A DNA stretch of 64,000 nucleotides, taken from Caenorhabditis remanei. Taxonomy: Eukaryota > Nematoda > Chromadorea > Rhabditida > Rhabditidae. Position numbers and translations under genes: made by a program. The stretch covers positions 13,640,001 through 13,704,000 of the forward strand of contig NC_071332.1 of assembly GCF_010183535.1 (NCBI RefSeq), given 5' to 3'. The notes beneath the pieces were generated by a model. It searched no databases. It saw only the letters and a list, made by a program, of their open reading frames with translations, and was not told where the DNA came from. Positions 12,164-24,134 of the stretch are shown in pieces. Within the stretch, counting starts at the first letter, position 1. Every line of letters begins with the position of its first letter.

Positions 12164-13597
12164 ATGTTTTGTACCTCCGAGTCCGCTATCGATGTTGGTA
12201 AGCAAATTTTGGGGAACAAACTTTTCTTACCAAATGAATTGATGGGACTTGTTGAACTTTGGATCCAGAGTTGTTGAATCAATACTTCTTTTCAGATAGC
12301 GCAAGAGAGGATATCCGTCGTCTGAAAGATGGAGAAATTCTGAAGTACTGTCCGGGATTCTTCAGTTCAAAATGGAAGAAAATGTATGCAGTTTTGTTCA
12401 GTGACTCAAAACTTGTTTGGTATGAACAAAAGGTTAGTTTTAATAAGGCAAATGACACGTTTTAGATTTTATTTTTCTCAGGGAGACCGAAAACCAAAAG
12501 GAGGAGTTCAGTTGACGGAGGTCATTCCATACATTTGCGTTGGACTCATGACGGATAGAATGCCAAGTAAATCAACTCAGTCTTTTATTTAGAAATCTGT
12601 GAATGTTACAGTTAAAAGACCGAGCATACCAGAAGGAAACTCAGTTCATCATGTCGTTGGAATCGGAATGAATTCGAAGGCGGATCCATGTCACTGGATA
12701 CTTTTCTCATCGGATTCGTATATTGAGTTAGTTTGTCGAACTTTTTAATGATAATTTTTCATTCTTCAGATCCTGGTTCACTGAGATCACAAAAACATTG
12801 CCAAAACCAGCAAACCCACCGCAGAATGGACCGCCACAGGGGCCACCACAAGGTTCCCCACAAGTAGCTCCTCCACCACAACAACAAAATAATGGAGGAT
12901 ACGGTTGGTCTCATTTTCATTTTAGTCTAACCTTTCAATGTCTGGTTTTCAGCCCCTCCACCTGCATATCCAAATGCTCCACCACCAAATCAGTACGCTG
13001 GACACCATGGAGGGCAACAGTACCCTCCGAACAACTATGCACAGGGAAGTTCTACTCATACTACTGTAATTGTTCAAGACGGAGGAGGAGGTTACGGCAA
13101 TGATGGATATGGAAGTGCTTTTGGGGCTGCAGCAGTTGGTTTGGGAACTGGAATGTTGGCTGGTGGACTCATGGGTTATGGATTGGGATCAATGTGGGGA
13201 GGGCATTCGTTTGGTGGTATGGGAATGGGAATGGGCGGTGGATACTATTCTGACAATGACACCACTGTAACCAACAACTACTACAATACTGATAGTGGGA
13301 ACAATGCAGTGGGAGGAACGAATAACGCCAACAATACTGAGGTGAGTGCAAACAAGAGCTATCCACGAGAATAATAGAAATTTGCAGAATCAAAACAACC
13401 AACCGCAACAGCAAGAGAATCAGGATGTCGAACAAGGAAATGATCCATATGACTCTGGAAACTACGGAGAACAGGACTACGGTGGTTATGACGCTGGAGA
13501 TAACGGATACGATGCCGGTGACTTTGGTGGAGGAGATTACGGTGGAGGTGGAGACTACGGTGGCGGTGGAGACTATGGGGGAGGTGGAGATTGGTGA
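12164..13597 (+). CDS. PH-domain protein with Pro-rich linker and Gly/Tyr/Asp-rich tail
   Basis: The start at 12164 (MFCTSESAID) is chosen because its short exon joins at GTAAGC (12199) in frame to the exon at 12269. Residues about 25-130 read as a pleckstrin-homology domain: LKDGEILKYCPGF, KWKKMYAVLFSDSKLVWYEQ, a middle with HHVVGIGM, and CHWILFSSDSYIESWFTEI, whose last Trp fits the C-terminal helix. Such domains bind phosphoinositides or proteins. Next comes a linker of Pro, Gln and Gly repeats. Then comes a Gly-zipper-like hydrophobic stretch (AVGLGTGMLAGGLMGYGLG) that could insert in membranes. The tail is Asn/Gln-rich and then repeats GGGDYGG. About seven exons. A (TC)8 run follows at 13603-13618. 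The family is otherwise unknown. Confidence 0.8.
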
Positions 13598-14477
13598 AGT
13601 GGTCTCTCTCTCTCTCTCGGAACATGACAAACTGCGATACTATACACATATTGTTAAACTTGTGAACTTTTCTAATCTCAGCTCGAAGCATCATTTTATG
13701 TATTGTCTGATCATAAAGGTTGCCATGAGGAGTTTTAAGAAGTTTATGAATGATAATAATGGACTAAAATATAATAGCTTATGAAAAGACAAAAGTTAAA
13801 ATACAAAATTGGTGTGTAGTTCTCAACAATAACAGCTCTGTTATTTCTGATAGATGGTCTGTTTGAGTCAACAGAAACTACCTGAATGAATCTGATTTCA
13901 AAAAATAATATGATGTTGATACTTTACGGATCCCTGACGTGCTAAAAATCAGGTCAGTAAATTAAATAATCAAAATCAAAGCCACTGCAATAAAGCGATT
14001 CATTATGAATGGAGAGAACAATTATCTTAGTTGATCTATTGAAGGATTATTCCTTTCCATCCCGGAATCTTTGTAGAAGGATGTCGGCGATTGAGATCTC
14101 AAGTACATATGTTCAACCATCGAAACACTTTTTTTGGAAAAGTTATAAAGAAACAGTTGTAGTAAGCAAGCGGATATGATTAATTAGAAAGAATCCGTGC
14201 GGAATCACGCAATGATAATTCAAAAAGTTATTTAATTTCTTTGAAAGCAAATCAACCTTTGTAATGCGAAACGATCCTAAACGACCATCTCGGTCGTTTT
14301 CGTGAATTTCCTGCACCCAGGAGAAACACATATTCTCTGTTCAGATCAAACACAAGCGAGAGCATCCATTCTTTCTTTTTTCAAACCAATTCTAATAGGT
14401 GTTATTTGATTTCGATCAACCAACTTCCGGACTCAAAACTCTTATAAAAACTCAGATAACGTAGGTCAATTCACAGA
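13598..14477. other. Intergenic region with a (TC)n run
   Basis: About 880 bases. A TC dinucleotide tract lies at 13603-13618, directly after the stop of the PH gene. The rest is AT-rich with no supported frame; the minus-strand frame at 14143-14331 has no motif. Confidence 0.45.
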
Positions 14478-16076
14478 ATGTTTTACAGAGCGCCTCCTCA
14501 GAATGGAAAACTAATCATACTTATTTCTTGTTTTGTTATATTATTTTTTGTTTCGAAATTGTTAGAAGTAAGTTGAACAAACACCTCAAATCTATAAAAC
14601 TTACGATTTGAGAGTCGAAAATCTGTCTTGTTTGTTGATAACTTCTTTGAGAAGTTTGAAAATAATTCTTCTGATGAAAACAGGATTTTCCGTACTCAAA
14701 TTCACGAAGATCAATTCTGTATCGGTTACAACTTTCTAGAAGCGTCAGAGACGTACGTTTTTAAAGTTACCGCGCTTAAAATGAAATGAAAATTCAGATT
14801 TCATGATTCTGACGGTTTAGAACCAGTTACTCTCGCGACTCATGCCACGTCTGATATGATGAAAACGTTGGAAGAAATGCCAAAAATGTGGGATGGCCCT
14901 ATTTCTGTTGGATTATTTCTTGACATTCACACCGTCAACGCGTTGAAGTATTTGGAGGGACTACACAAGTGTCTTCCAGATTTCAATAGAAAGGTTTGCT
15001 CTCAATGTGTATAAGGTCTTATAAGTTAATGCTCAGATGACCATTCATTTTGCCTATCGCATATCGGCTTTCCAAACTTCTTGCCCAACAGTTTCAGTAC
15101 CCAAACAAACAGTTTTCTGCGAAAACTTTTTGAGAAACAGTGAATATGACGCAAAAATGAAGCAATGCTATTTTAAAAGGCCACCTTTTCAGAAGAATCC
15201 CTACGCCGGAAAATCTCCGGACCCTTCATCCTCTATCCGTGTAGTCTCATGAGAAACATTGCCCATTGGGGTGTAAAATCAGATATTCATTTCATTATGG
15301 ATGGTGATATGATTGTCAGCGAAGGACTGGCTCGAAAAATAAAGTCAATAACAAACAAAATGATCGATGGAAAATCAAGAAATGTGTTGTTAGTGAGGAG
15401 ATTTGAGAATGCAAACGATACAGTGATACCCAGAGATTTTGGACAACTGAAAGATTCTCTCATGAACAACAAGACCTTTGAGTTCCATCACAAATTCTAT
15501 TTCGGTGGACACAAAATTGAGAACTTGGATCATTGAATCAATGTTACCGGAAAGTCGTCACAAATAGAGTCCTGGCCAATACCTTACATGTAAAAACTAG
15601 TTTCTGCCAAGTCAGATTTGAAAAGCGTATTTAGGCATCCCGACTGGGAACCACAACCGATTCTTCATAAAAACGATCCATATAATGCGGACTACTTTCC
15701 ATCGAGGTTCAAAAATATGCAGTCTTTGGTACGACAGTTTTTAATTGTTTCGCATGTTCTATTGATTCCACGAGTGTAATTGGAATTTGTGAGTCTAACA
15801 GTAATGATTTTTTAGATCTACAATCTCTGTCGTGCGAACTATACCTTTCATCTCTTATCTCATGGTTTCGATGTCCATGAAGGAATCAAACTAGTCGACA
15901 CTCCATATTCACAAGCTGTTACTGCTCACCAGCAGACTTATGCAAGAGATTTGTAAGCACTGTTGGAAGCTTTGAGATTTCAAGAAAGTATTTTCAGAGC
16001 TCAAGAACGGTATACTCAAGAAATGGATTATTTATACCCAGATACACTAAAGAAGTGTCAACCGTTTAGTATATAA
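14478..16076 (+). pseudogene. GT49 glycosyltransferase, second copy with in-frame TGA
   Basis: Tandem paralogue of the gene at 10.1 kb, with the same exon plan: anchor exon (14478-14567; IILISCFVILFFVSKLL), CIGYNFLEASET, LATHATSDM, MWDGPISVGLF, a GPFILYPCSLMRNIA block, IMDGDMIVS, LLVRRFEN, FEFHHKFY, NDPYNADYFPSR, FDVHEGIK and YPDTLKKCQPF. The junction near 15140-15194 works at donor GTGAAT and restores the same phase as in the first copy. In the exon ending ENLDH, the next codon is TGA (15534-15536) where copy one has TGG (Trp). The frame is open again immediately afterwards and every later exon is intact. It is therefore either a very young pseudogene, a truncated protein lacking the C-terminal third, or a sequence error. 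Confidence 0.8.
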
Positions 16077-16597
16077 AACTGTTTTAAGTGATAAATGAGA
16101 TCTTCCTTCAATATTTTAGAAATGAACTATACTTTTTTATTTATTGCTGATATAAATTACTGTGTATAAAAATTTTTAATGCAAAAACTTCGTTTATAGA
16201 TTACTGTTTCAACTCTCATAGTGGTATGAACTGGTAATAATGATAAATAATAATAATTTATTACGATCTGGTGAAAAAAAGCATTTCGAAAAAGTGCAAG
16301 TATATATTCAAGTTAAATTACATTTGAAATAATTAACTAGATAATAACCCTCTAGCTCTGAGAGCATTCATAACACCAGCATCTAATCTGTTAATGACGC
16401 ACTGTTCTGAACTTAAATCGTCAGGTGAAAACGTATGATATTTTGTGAAAAAATGGAGTACTTACGTTATCCGTCTACGTCATCTATGTTTGACTTCGAA
16501 TGAGAAATTATTGTAGATAGTAAGTGCCTCAGTTATAAATCACTCTTTTAGATTTGTGGCGTGTTTCCTTGACCCACGTGATGGATGTCGCTCACTT
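16077..16597. other. Intergenic region between convergent genes
   Basis: About 520 AT-rich bases between two 3' ends. No gene or repeat was recognised. Confidence 0.4.
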
Positions 16598-17753
16598 CTA
16601 AAACATAATTTGTTGCATTTCCTTCAAACAATAGATGTTTATTTTACTCTTTGTTTCCTGTTTCTTCAACATCCTCAGAACAACTCTCCGATAAGAACGA
16701 TGTACTAAAATCACAGAAATACTTTCTACAATTCCATGTCCGCCAATTGCAATAATAGTAGAATTCATAATAGACTGACTCATACTTTGTTTGACACTGT
16801 CTATAACAATGAGCCCCACAATTGATAGGAATACAACCATAGGAATGGTTGTCTGAAAAATGATTCCCATGAAGAATTTCCGTTGATTTCTCTGTGTCTC
16901 AACGGAAATCGATTTGGAAGGGGCTATATACAAATAGTAAACAGTGCAGATGACATGGAAAAGTAAATGAATTGTCATATGTATCATAATCACTGGTCCA
17001 ACTATCCATAATATAAAGTGTATAGTATGAATATCAGTCGAAACAATAAAAATTTCGTTGATGAAAAACTCTCTTGTGGGACAAGGATCTAGTTTCAGGG
17101 CATCCAGTTTAGCTGCTGATTGATCGTCTGGGGCAAATAATAGGAAGAGGCAAACTGATGAGTTTAAGCAAAACGAAACAACATGATACATGATTCTAAC
17201 TGATGTTCTTGTCATTTTGAATCGATTCGTTTGAAGAGAACTACTTCGACTCTCAAATACAAATATATTAGAGTTCACCATACCTGGGAGAAATCGTTTT
17301 TTAAGTCAAATACATTTCTTCAAACCTACCAATGAAAACCAGACAGCCCGTTACTATCTGAACCATGTTAGAAACTCCAAACCAACTGAAGAACCCAGCA
17401 CCAAAGAAACCGAGAAAATGGAGGAAAACGTATGGAGTTGACATAGAACAGACGAGGAAATCTAGGAGCACACAACTGGAATAATGATTAGAGTTCACAT
17501 TATTCATTAATTGCCTTTCGAGATCTTGCTTCGCCTACCAAATATGATTGAAAAGTAATGGAAACTTCATTGATTTCATGTTCGCAGGTGTCTTATTGAT
17601 TATAATCCAGAAAGTTAGTAGTTGAAATGGCAGTGTAATTGCTTGAAGTGTATGACATGGATAAGCAACGCCTTGCCAGGAAGCAAGAAATTCATTGGAA
17701 CAGTTACATTTGGTATAATTTGTGTTATAGTATTTTTCTAGTTCGGGAGACAT
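16598..17753 (-). CDS. Serpentine chemoreceptor, srh-type
   Basis: Seven-pass chemoreceptor, most like the srh class of the Str superfamily and probably acting in sensory cilia. Exon 1 (17753 to about 17536) starts MSPELEKYYN and carries YPCHTLQAITLPFQLLTFW, then the class-typical KTPANMKSMKFPLL. Exon 2 (about 17475-17336) carries the next passes. Exon 3 begins just before 17281 with FVFESRSSSLQTNRF. It continues with DDQSAAKLDALKLDPCPT, a typical srh feature, then HLLFHVICTVYYLYI, and ends at TAG 16598-16600 after HRSYRR. Splice phases match those of the inverted paralogue at 21419-22638. The upstream ATG in the long open frame (17921) is less likely because MSPELE aligns with MTPELD of the paralogue. 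Confidence 0.85.
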
Positions 17754-17928
17754 TTGAAAGCAAGAGATGGAAAATGAAATGTGGACTGCATGACTAAACA
17801 GACAAGCAGGTGTGATTGCAGTAGCCTGAGTTTTACGAATATCAAAATATAAAAGGTCGATATGATAACTTGAAAATGTCTTTATAACATTTTTATTTTT
17901 CAAAATCAGACAGATCATCATAAAAAAC

Positions 17929-19417
17929 TTATATCTTCATAAATTCTGGATGTTTCTTCAAATTATAGTCATGCACGATGAGAACATCTTCCATAAGTGC
18001 AACCAATTTTGCCACGTTTTCCTCATGGTATTTTTCTTTCTCCTTTTCGGAAGTCTGGGCGTCAAGGAATGGCAAGATGAGTGGAACTAGGATCATTGCT
18101 TTGATAGGAAGATGAAGATTGTAGGCGTCTTGCAGCTGAAAAATGTTATGAATATACAGGAATTATGATGAATTGTCGAAAGTTTACCTCTTGCAACGAG
18201 AAAAGCTCTTTTCCGTGAACTTCAGTAAAAGTTTTCTGATAGAGTGACAAGAGGGATAGACCATGTTTGCGACGATCCTGTTAAAATTCATTGTCGTAGT
18301 CAAAGTCATATGTTTCTTACTCTCGCGCTCAGACATCCAGCAAACACCCTCGCCAAGCCAAATCCAACAGACAATCTTGACACTCCTTGCCAGTCAATTA
18401 TAGCCTCTAACTTCAACTTTCCATCATCACCCATACTGTGCAACATGTTTGATTGCCATAAATCACAATGGTTCAATACTAATTTGAAGCCAAGTAGTTC
18501 AGATATTTTAGAGTAATTTTTGAGTAATTTCGTGTAGTGCCGGAAGATGGGAATCGCTTTTTCTACAATTTCCGAGTGCTCTATTTCAAAACTTGACCTC
18601 ATATTCCCGAACAGTTTCTCAAGTTGTTCTTCTCCAAAAAATTCCGAAAGACCAATCTCCAAGAATTCTGGCCCTCCAAAAAGTTGCGTTTCTTCTGGAG
18701 TCAATGACTCTCCAAGAGCTGAAAATGTTGCCACTCCTCGAATGAGTTGAGTCAAGTCTTCTGCTGGAATAGATTGATGCATTCCCATTGCATACACATT
18801 CGAGACAAAATCGAAAATCATGTAACCTTTGAGATCAGTGTCGTTCAAGAATGGTTTCAAAGCGTACACCTGGAAGATGGAATTAAGTAAACAGAGTGAG
18901 GAAAGATGTTATTCTGACCTTAGTGTACGGTATATCCGGATGGTCAAATTTCATTAAACACTTATAAGCTTCCACTTCTTGATTGTGAAATTTTCTTGTG
19001 AATGTCGACATGTGCTCCAATTTTTCTTCGCTGAACTCATCCGTCCCAATTACATTAGACAACGCGACATGAGCTAGTTGAGAGGAAATCTAGAGAAAAT
19101 TCTTGAAATATTTAATTTATTTTGTAAAAACTTACTTTCACAGCAAATTTCGTTGGTAGATTCTCATTCTTCTCGACACTCTGCCAGTCAGGATCAATCA
19201 AAGCAATGCGAGACATAAACCCCTGAAATAGAATTCAAAGTCATAATTTTAAACTCTCCATGTTTCTCTTATTCACCTTCATATCTCCAATGTTTGTCGC
19301 TTTTTTATTTGGCCCAAAAATTGCTTCAGTCCCCAACGCCTTCTGCATATCTTCCTCTACATCTTGCCACGTCACATGCGTCTCCAAAATACCAGTGGAA
19401 GGTTGGTAGAGAGTCAT
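17929..19417 (-). CDS. CHK kinase-like protein (DUF1679/EcKinase family)
   Basis: A choline/ethanolamine-kinase-like phosphotransferase of the nematode CHK kinase-like family, related to insect ecdysteroid kinases; the small-molecule substrate is unknown. The start MTLYQPSTGILETHVTWQ is typical of the family. The catalytic loop reads LVLNHCDLWQSNML (HxDxxxxN) and the metal-binding site reads IIDWQG. Note HCD where HGD is the usual form. A nucleotide-binding region with KFAVK lies in exon 2. About six exons (19417-19278, 19221-19137, 19088-18923, 18870-18330, about 18278-18187, 18135-17929) join in frame; the tail KKHPEFMKI ends at TAA 17929-17931. The gene is full length (about 400 residues) and has no visible lesion. 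It lies 176 bases upstream of the srh gene on the same strand. Confidence 0.88.
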
Positions 19418-19807
19418 CGTGTTGAATGGTATTTCTTTTTCAGAGTTTTCAGTCTTTTATGAGTTTATATCGAACACAAAACACACGAGTGCCCGAGTGA
19501 TAAGAGAGAAACAAGACACGGAATAGTTATGTTAAAGATCGACGCTGTCACAGTTTTTTGTGTGAAATGTAGAGCCTGTCCATACTTTGCAAAGTTCAAA
19601 AGTCTTGTAGATGATACACTGTTTTTTGCGTTGTAGTATTTGTAACTTAATAAAATTTATATATTCAGTTTGTCATATTAAGCTGTAATAACAATATGGG
19701 TAGAACTCAAGTGCACGGAAGACTTTGTTTTCTTCTTTATTGCATTGGTAATTTTTCCTCTCTGAAAACAATAACACTTTTGTAGAATCTCCTGATATAA
19801 TTTATAC
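19418..19807. other. Intergenic region
   Basis: About 390 bases that should hold the CHK kinase-like gene's promoter. A CTTATTC/GATAAG-like motif lies near 19499-19505. Otherwise AT-rich and featureless. Confidence 0.35.
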
Positions 19808-20668
19808 CTAGATTCCAAATTTCCGGAGAACTCCAATTCTAATCGTTTTATTAAAAGTCAAGTATACAAACGCCGGGGCAGCATGGCCGGCAAGCCAACA
19901 AAGGTGACCAATTACAATAAACAAGAACGGAGTTTCAACAATACTTATGCTGACGTAAACCACTGAAGCCATTAGGTTGACACCACAGATCATGGCGGAT
20001 TGAAAAAAGATTTCGATGCTCTGAACATTGCTATATTCCAGTCCTATTGAATATCATTGGGTCCAGTGTCCAAGTATGGAATTTGGTTGTGTATAACACT
20101 GGGGTGTCAAAAATAGAAAGTAAAAAGCATACAATATTGACAAGAAAATGACAAAAAAGTTCGATTTCCATCAAATGAAAACTTTGCAATTCTCGGAAGC
20201 TGTAGGTCGAAAAACCGATTTGTCACAAGAGTAAGATCAGTTAGAGAGGAACAGCACTACATACTTCCAACGATCATTCCGCAATAATAAATGAGCTCCG
20301 GATAGGTACAGAAAACTGCACCGTGATAACTAAACCACTTGGATATAATCATCCCAACTAATATTGAAATTATATCAACTAAAGACAAGAAAATCATAAT
20401 CTTATAATTAAAAAAAATTTTAAATTTTTAAAAGACTCTTTTTCAAACATGACAGCAAGCGCAAGAACATATGCAAGTTCGAATGTTATACCGCAAATTA
20501 CTTCTGTGGCTTCATAGGCATGACGAGGAACTCCTTCTCTTGTCCACTCTGAGGGTGTGCGTGAGCTGTAAAACGGGTCAATTATAGGAAATTCAGTCTG
20601 GAAAAACAGTACCTGCAATTATAAAGAGGATTAGCTTGAACAGAACCATATTTGATGAGCGCATTCAT
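19808..20668 (-). pseudogene. Decayed srt-type chemoreceptor
   Basis: Read on the minus strand from 20668, the first exon gives MNALIKYGSVQANPLYNC. After an intron it gives SEWTREGVPRHAYEA, then a first helix with AYVLALAVMFEKESFKN, the N-terminal pattern of class T receptors. A run of eight T's (minus strand, near 20407-20417) puts the next helix, YKIMIFLSLVDIISILVGM, in another frame. Further on, stops interrupt the frame (GSM-stop-CC near 20270, and near 20105 and 20050). The last part reads well again (ICGVNLMASVVYVSI ... GHAAPAFVYLTFNKTIR, stop at 19808). The multiple lesions argue for a pseudogene rather than a single sequence error. Confidence 0.75.
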
Positions 20669-21418
20669 AGCTTGAACTGAGGTAGAATGAATCAGAACTG
20701 ACGGGAAATCAGAAGATAACAAGAAAAACAATAAAGAAATCCATGGGAAAACAATTTTGCATGCGAGTTTTTAAATTAATTTTTAAATTAAATCTATTTT
20801 ATCGAAAAGTGTGAACCATAAGTGGTAAAGGAAAGTTAGGATAATATGTTGGATTTAGTTCAAGAAAATGATCAAGGTTGTATTTAGATATTCTACTCTT
20901 GAAGACCGCTGTTGACGGTTCAACCGGAAACACCAAATCACATAATGAATTTCAAAATCGGAGGATCACATTCATCGAGGGCCTCGAAATACGATGAATA
21001 CGTCATCTTGAATTTTTTATAAATTCTGAAAATAAAGGATTTCTGGACTGATTCCAGCAATATAACGTTTTCCCTGAGAACAGGTGAAGTGACTACAGTG
21101 TCATATTCCAATAGTGGACGGATTTAAATCACGTAACATTCGATGAATACTTTCCATGATGCATTTTTTAAAGATGGAAAAGAATATATTCATCTTTTGG
21201 TGAGATATAATTAAAGTGTGATGATTCGGTAACGTTTTGGACCACTACTTCGTGAATAAGCAAAAAAAGCAAAGTACCACCTGCTGTTTATTAAGCTTTC
21301 ACAGACCAAATCAAAGATTAAGTTATTAGTTTTTGACCATTTGTTCTCAGTACCAGATTCAATTACTTTTTTCACCTGATCTCTGTTATGGGTCACTTCA
21401 CGGCTTTTTTTTGTTCAA
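20669..21418. other. Intergenic region
   Basis: About 750 bases between divergently arranged receptor sequences. A minus-strand frame at 21211-21396 has no recognised motif. Nothing else is supported. Confidence 0.4.
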
Positions 21419-22638
21419 ATGACTCCAGAGCTTGACTTCTATTATACCACGATATATCCAAGATGTAATATTACGTATAGTTTTTTATCATCGAGAGAAG
21501 GTCTGATTTATCCATGTCATGTTATACAATTGATTGTTCTGCCACTTCAAGTACTGACGTTTTATGTCATTTTGAAGAAAACACCGATGACAATGAAATC
21601 AATGAAGTGGCCGTTGTTGATTAATCACTTTTGGTTAGTGTAAAGACCGGATAAACCTATGTTTAGACGGTTCATTTTCAGGTGCTCATTTGTAGATTTA
21701 TTGTTTTGCTCACTGGTGACACCATACTTATATATTCGAATTTTTGGGTTTATATGTATGGGACTTCTCAGTTATATAGGTGTTTCTAATCTGGTGCAAG
21801 TGATTTTATCAGTACTCTCAGTTTATTGTAAGTTTTTGTGATTAGTTCTATTCTTTGATCGAAGTGATTTCTGTCCTCAGCATTCAACTGGAATTACAGA
21901 TGAACTAGTTTTTGTCATATCTTTCTGATAACAATATCCGTCATTTCAGGCATGGCAGGCTCATATATCTATGTTTTTGAGAGCCGGAGCAACTCACTCC
22001 AAATGAATCGATTCAGAGTTTCCAGCACATGGGCTAGAATTGTTTATCATTCTTCTGTATACATAATTAACTGCTCAGTTCTCCTGTTACTCTTCAAATC
22101 TCCAGAAGATCAAGAAATTGCAAAGCTAGACGTTCTGAAAATGGAGCCATGTCCAACTGAAGAATTTTTCAAATACGACATGTTCATTCTGACTACCGAT
22201 TATGAGTTTCAAAAAATAACAAAACGTTACATTGGGCCTGGACTGATTTTTCATGTCATGTTTCATATTCTATTTCATGTCATTTGTACTGTCTATTATC
22301 TATTCTTAACACCTAACAAAGTTTTGTCACCAGAAACTCGGAGAATTCAGAAGAAGTTCTTTATTGGTACGGTATTCCAGACAACTATCCCATTGGCTGT
22401 ACTTGTAATCCTTCTGGTTGGTATCCTATTAGATCAATTAACAAATAGTTTCACTCAAGGAATGGTGAACTTGGCAATTATTGGATTGGCATCACATGGT
22501 ATCGGGGAAAGTCTCGCTATTATTTTGGTCCACAGATCTTATAGGAGAGCAGTCTGGGAGTTGATGACAAGGAAGAAGATCGAGAGTTTGTTTTTGAAAA
22601 CGTTCTGTATCTTAAACAAACTTTATTTTAGAAGTTAA
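21419..22638 (+). CDS. Serpentine chemoreceptor, srh-type (inverted paralogue)
   Basis: Inverted paralogue of the receptor at 16598-17753, with the same three exons and splice phases. Exon 1 (21419 to about 21635) starts MTPELDFYYTTIYPRCN and carries YPCHVIQLIVLPLQVLTFY with KTPMTMKSMKWPLL. Exon 2 (about 21682-21830) carries SFVDLLFCSLVTPYLYI. Exon 3 (about 21950-22638) has FVFESRSNSLQMNRF, PEDQEIAKLDVLKMEPCPT, HILFHVICTVYYLF and HRSYRRAVW. The protein is intact, about 340 residues, with seven hydrophobic segments. It probably acts in chemosensory neurons; the ligand is unknown. Confidence 0.85.
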
Positions 22639-23104
22639 CTATTCCGTGAAGACGTAAATATTTCTTCTACGGTTTTCATGACTCGGAGTAATTATTTTCT
22701 TTGCTTTTTTATTGAATTGCACTTTGATCTTGTGATTAAATACAGCTATTATGAATAGCAGACCCTTAAAATTGCGCTGCTGAATTTTCTTTAATTAGGT
22801 CTGGTTGATACTGACGCAGAGAATATGTTGAGACAAATTAGGCCAATTATCAACTGTTAAGTTGCTTGTTTTTTGCCCGTGTTTCAATTACTTTAGGCAA
22901 AACGCTTACGAGCCTGTTGTTTTTGAAACAAACTCAAATAAAATCATTATTTTACATTTAATGTTTTCAAATGTTCTTAGGTAATTTCCAAGCATTGCCA
23001 GAACATTATGATTGACTCTATTTGTGCACAATCAATTATTACAACCACACATAAGCTGACATTTTTGCATAAACATATTTCATTCACCATTCCAAACATT
23101 TCAC
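22639..23104. other. Intergenic region between convergent genes
   Basis: About 470 bases between two 3' ends. An AATAAAAT signal near 22937 may serve the plus-strand receptor. No gene is seen. Confidence 0.4.
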
Positions 23105-24134
23105 TTATCTGCTGACACCAGGTTTTCCACAAGCGTACATTCTGGTCACTGGGAGAGCTGGGGAACCACATTGGAATTTATCAAAGGCTCCATGGCGGAA
23201 GTAGGTCATCCACGAGGCGTAGTCATTGGGTCCGGTGACATAGTTAGGTGTCATGATGATTTGTTGGATACACGCAGTTGGTCCGCTGAAAGAAGCAAGT
23301 ATCAATTTGATAGGGTTTACATTTAGAAAAAGAATTTAGAAAAGAAAAAAAAAGAAAAAAAATTTTCGGAAGGATTTGTTAGATGTAACCGAAAAACAGA
23401 ACTCGTGAGGTGAGTATTCCGATAATAAGACAAACCCTGTAAGCTTCCCAATTTACAGGACTCAGGATTTGCTTTTAATTCACCGAGACTCACGGCCAGT
23501 TGTTTCCATCTGGTTCATCGCGTGACCAACTGAATCCATCTGTTCCTGTCGTATGACCATCTGTCCATCTGAAAGTTGCAAATGGCCCACAACTAGCTAC
23601 TCTGCATCCTGGATTATTAGTTGCTCCAATCCAAAGTCCTGCTATTTGTTGATTCAAAGGAGCCAGCTGCTTCAGTGCCTCGTCAGCAACTTTCATTCTT
23701 TCTTCGGAGTTTTGGAATCCTGTCAGAGTCGCACCATATCTGGAACAGACCACTTCAGCATCCGGTTGGGACATGTACCCATTCACAACTCCACTGTTGC
23801 CAACCTGATAAAGTATGCAAATTGTTTACTAGCTTTCGTTACTGTAGCTTACCAGAACACACCAAACTCCATTCGGTCTCACAAATCGCAGCCATCCAGA
23901 ATCACATTCAGGTGTTGGGGGTTGAGTAGAACGTCTTCCTGGTGGTCTACCTGGTGGTCTGTGACCACCATGCTCTTCAGAAGATGAATGCGAAGATGAA
24001 TGCGAAGAAACGGAAGACGAAGAAGAGAATTGTCGACCACCGCGTCTTCTACCTCCACGACCTCCTCCACCACCAGAAACAACAATAGCTGATGCTATCC
24101 CGAATAACGCGAGGTACAGTATGAGTTTCCGCAT
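23105..24134 (-). CDS. Secreted C-type lectin-like protein 1
   Basis: Secreted single-domain C-type lectin of the nematode clec class. Signal peptide MRKLILYLALFGIASA, then a low-complexity linker (Gly/Arg, Ser, then Arg-Pro repeats). The lectin domain starts CDSGWLRFVRPNGVWCVLV. Exon 2 (about 23786-23492) gives GATLTGFQNSEERM, GLWIGATNNPGC, CGPFATFRWTDG and DEPDGNNWP, where EPD is at the usual sugar/calcium-loop position. The last exon (about 23287-23105) gives ACIQQIIMTP ... DKFQC and ends ACGKPGVSR. The WND motif is not evident, so calcium-dependent sugar binding is uncertain. First of six similar minus-strand genes in the window. Its second intron has an A/G-rich tract near 23331-23360. 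Confidence 0.88.

Noticed and set aside
16201..16215. CTGTTTCA motif as in nematode 21U-RNA promoters
   Set aside because: A single occurrence in AT-rich sequence is expected by chance; no cluster is seen.
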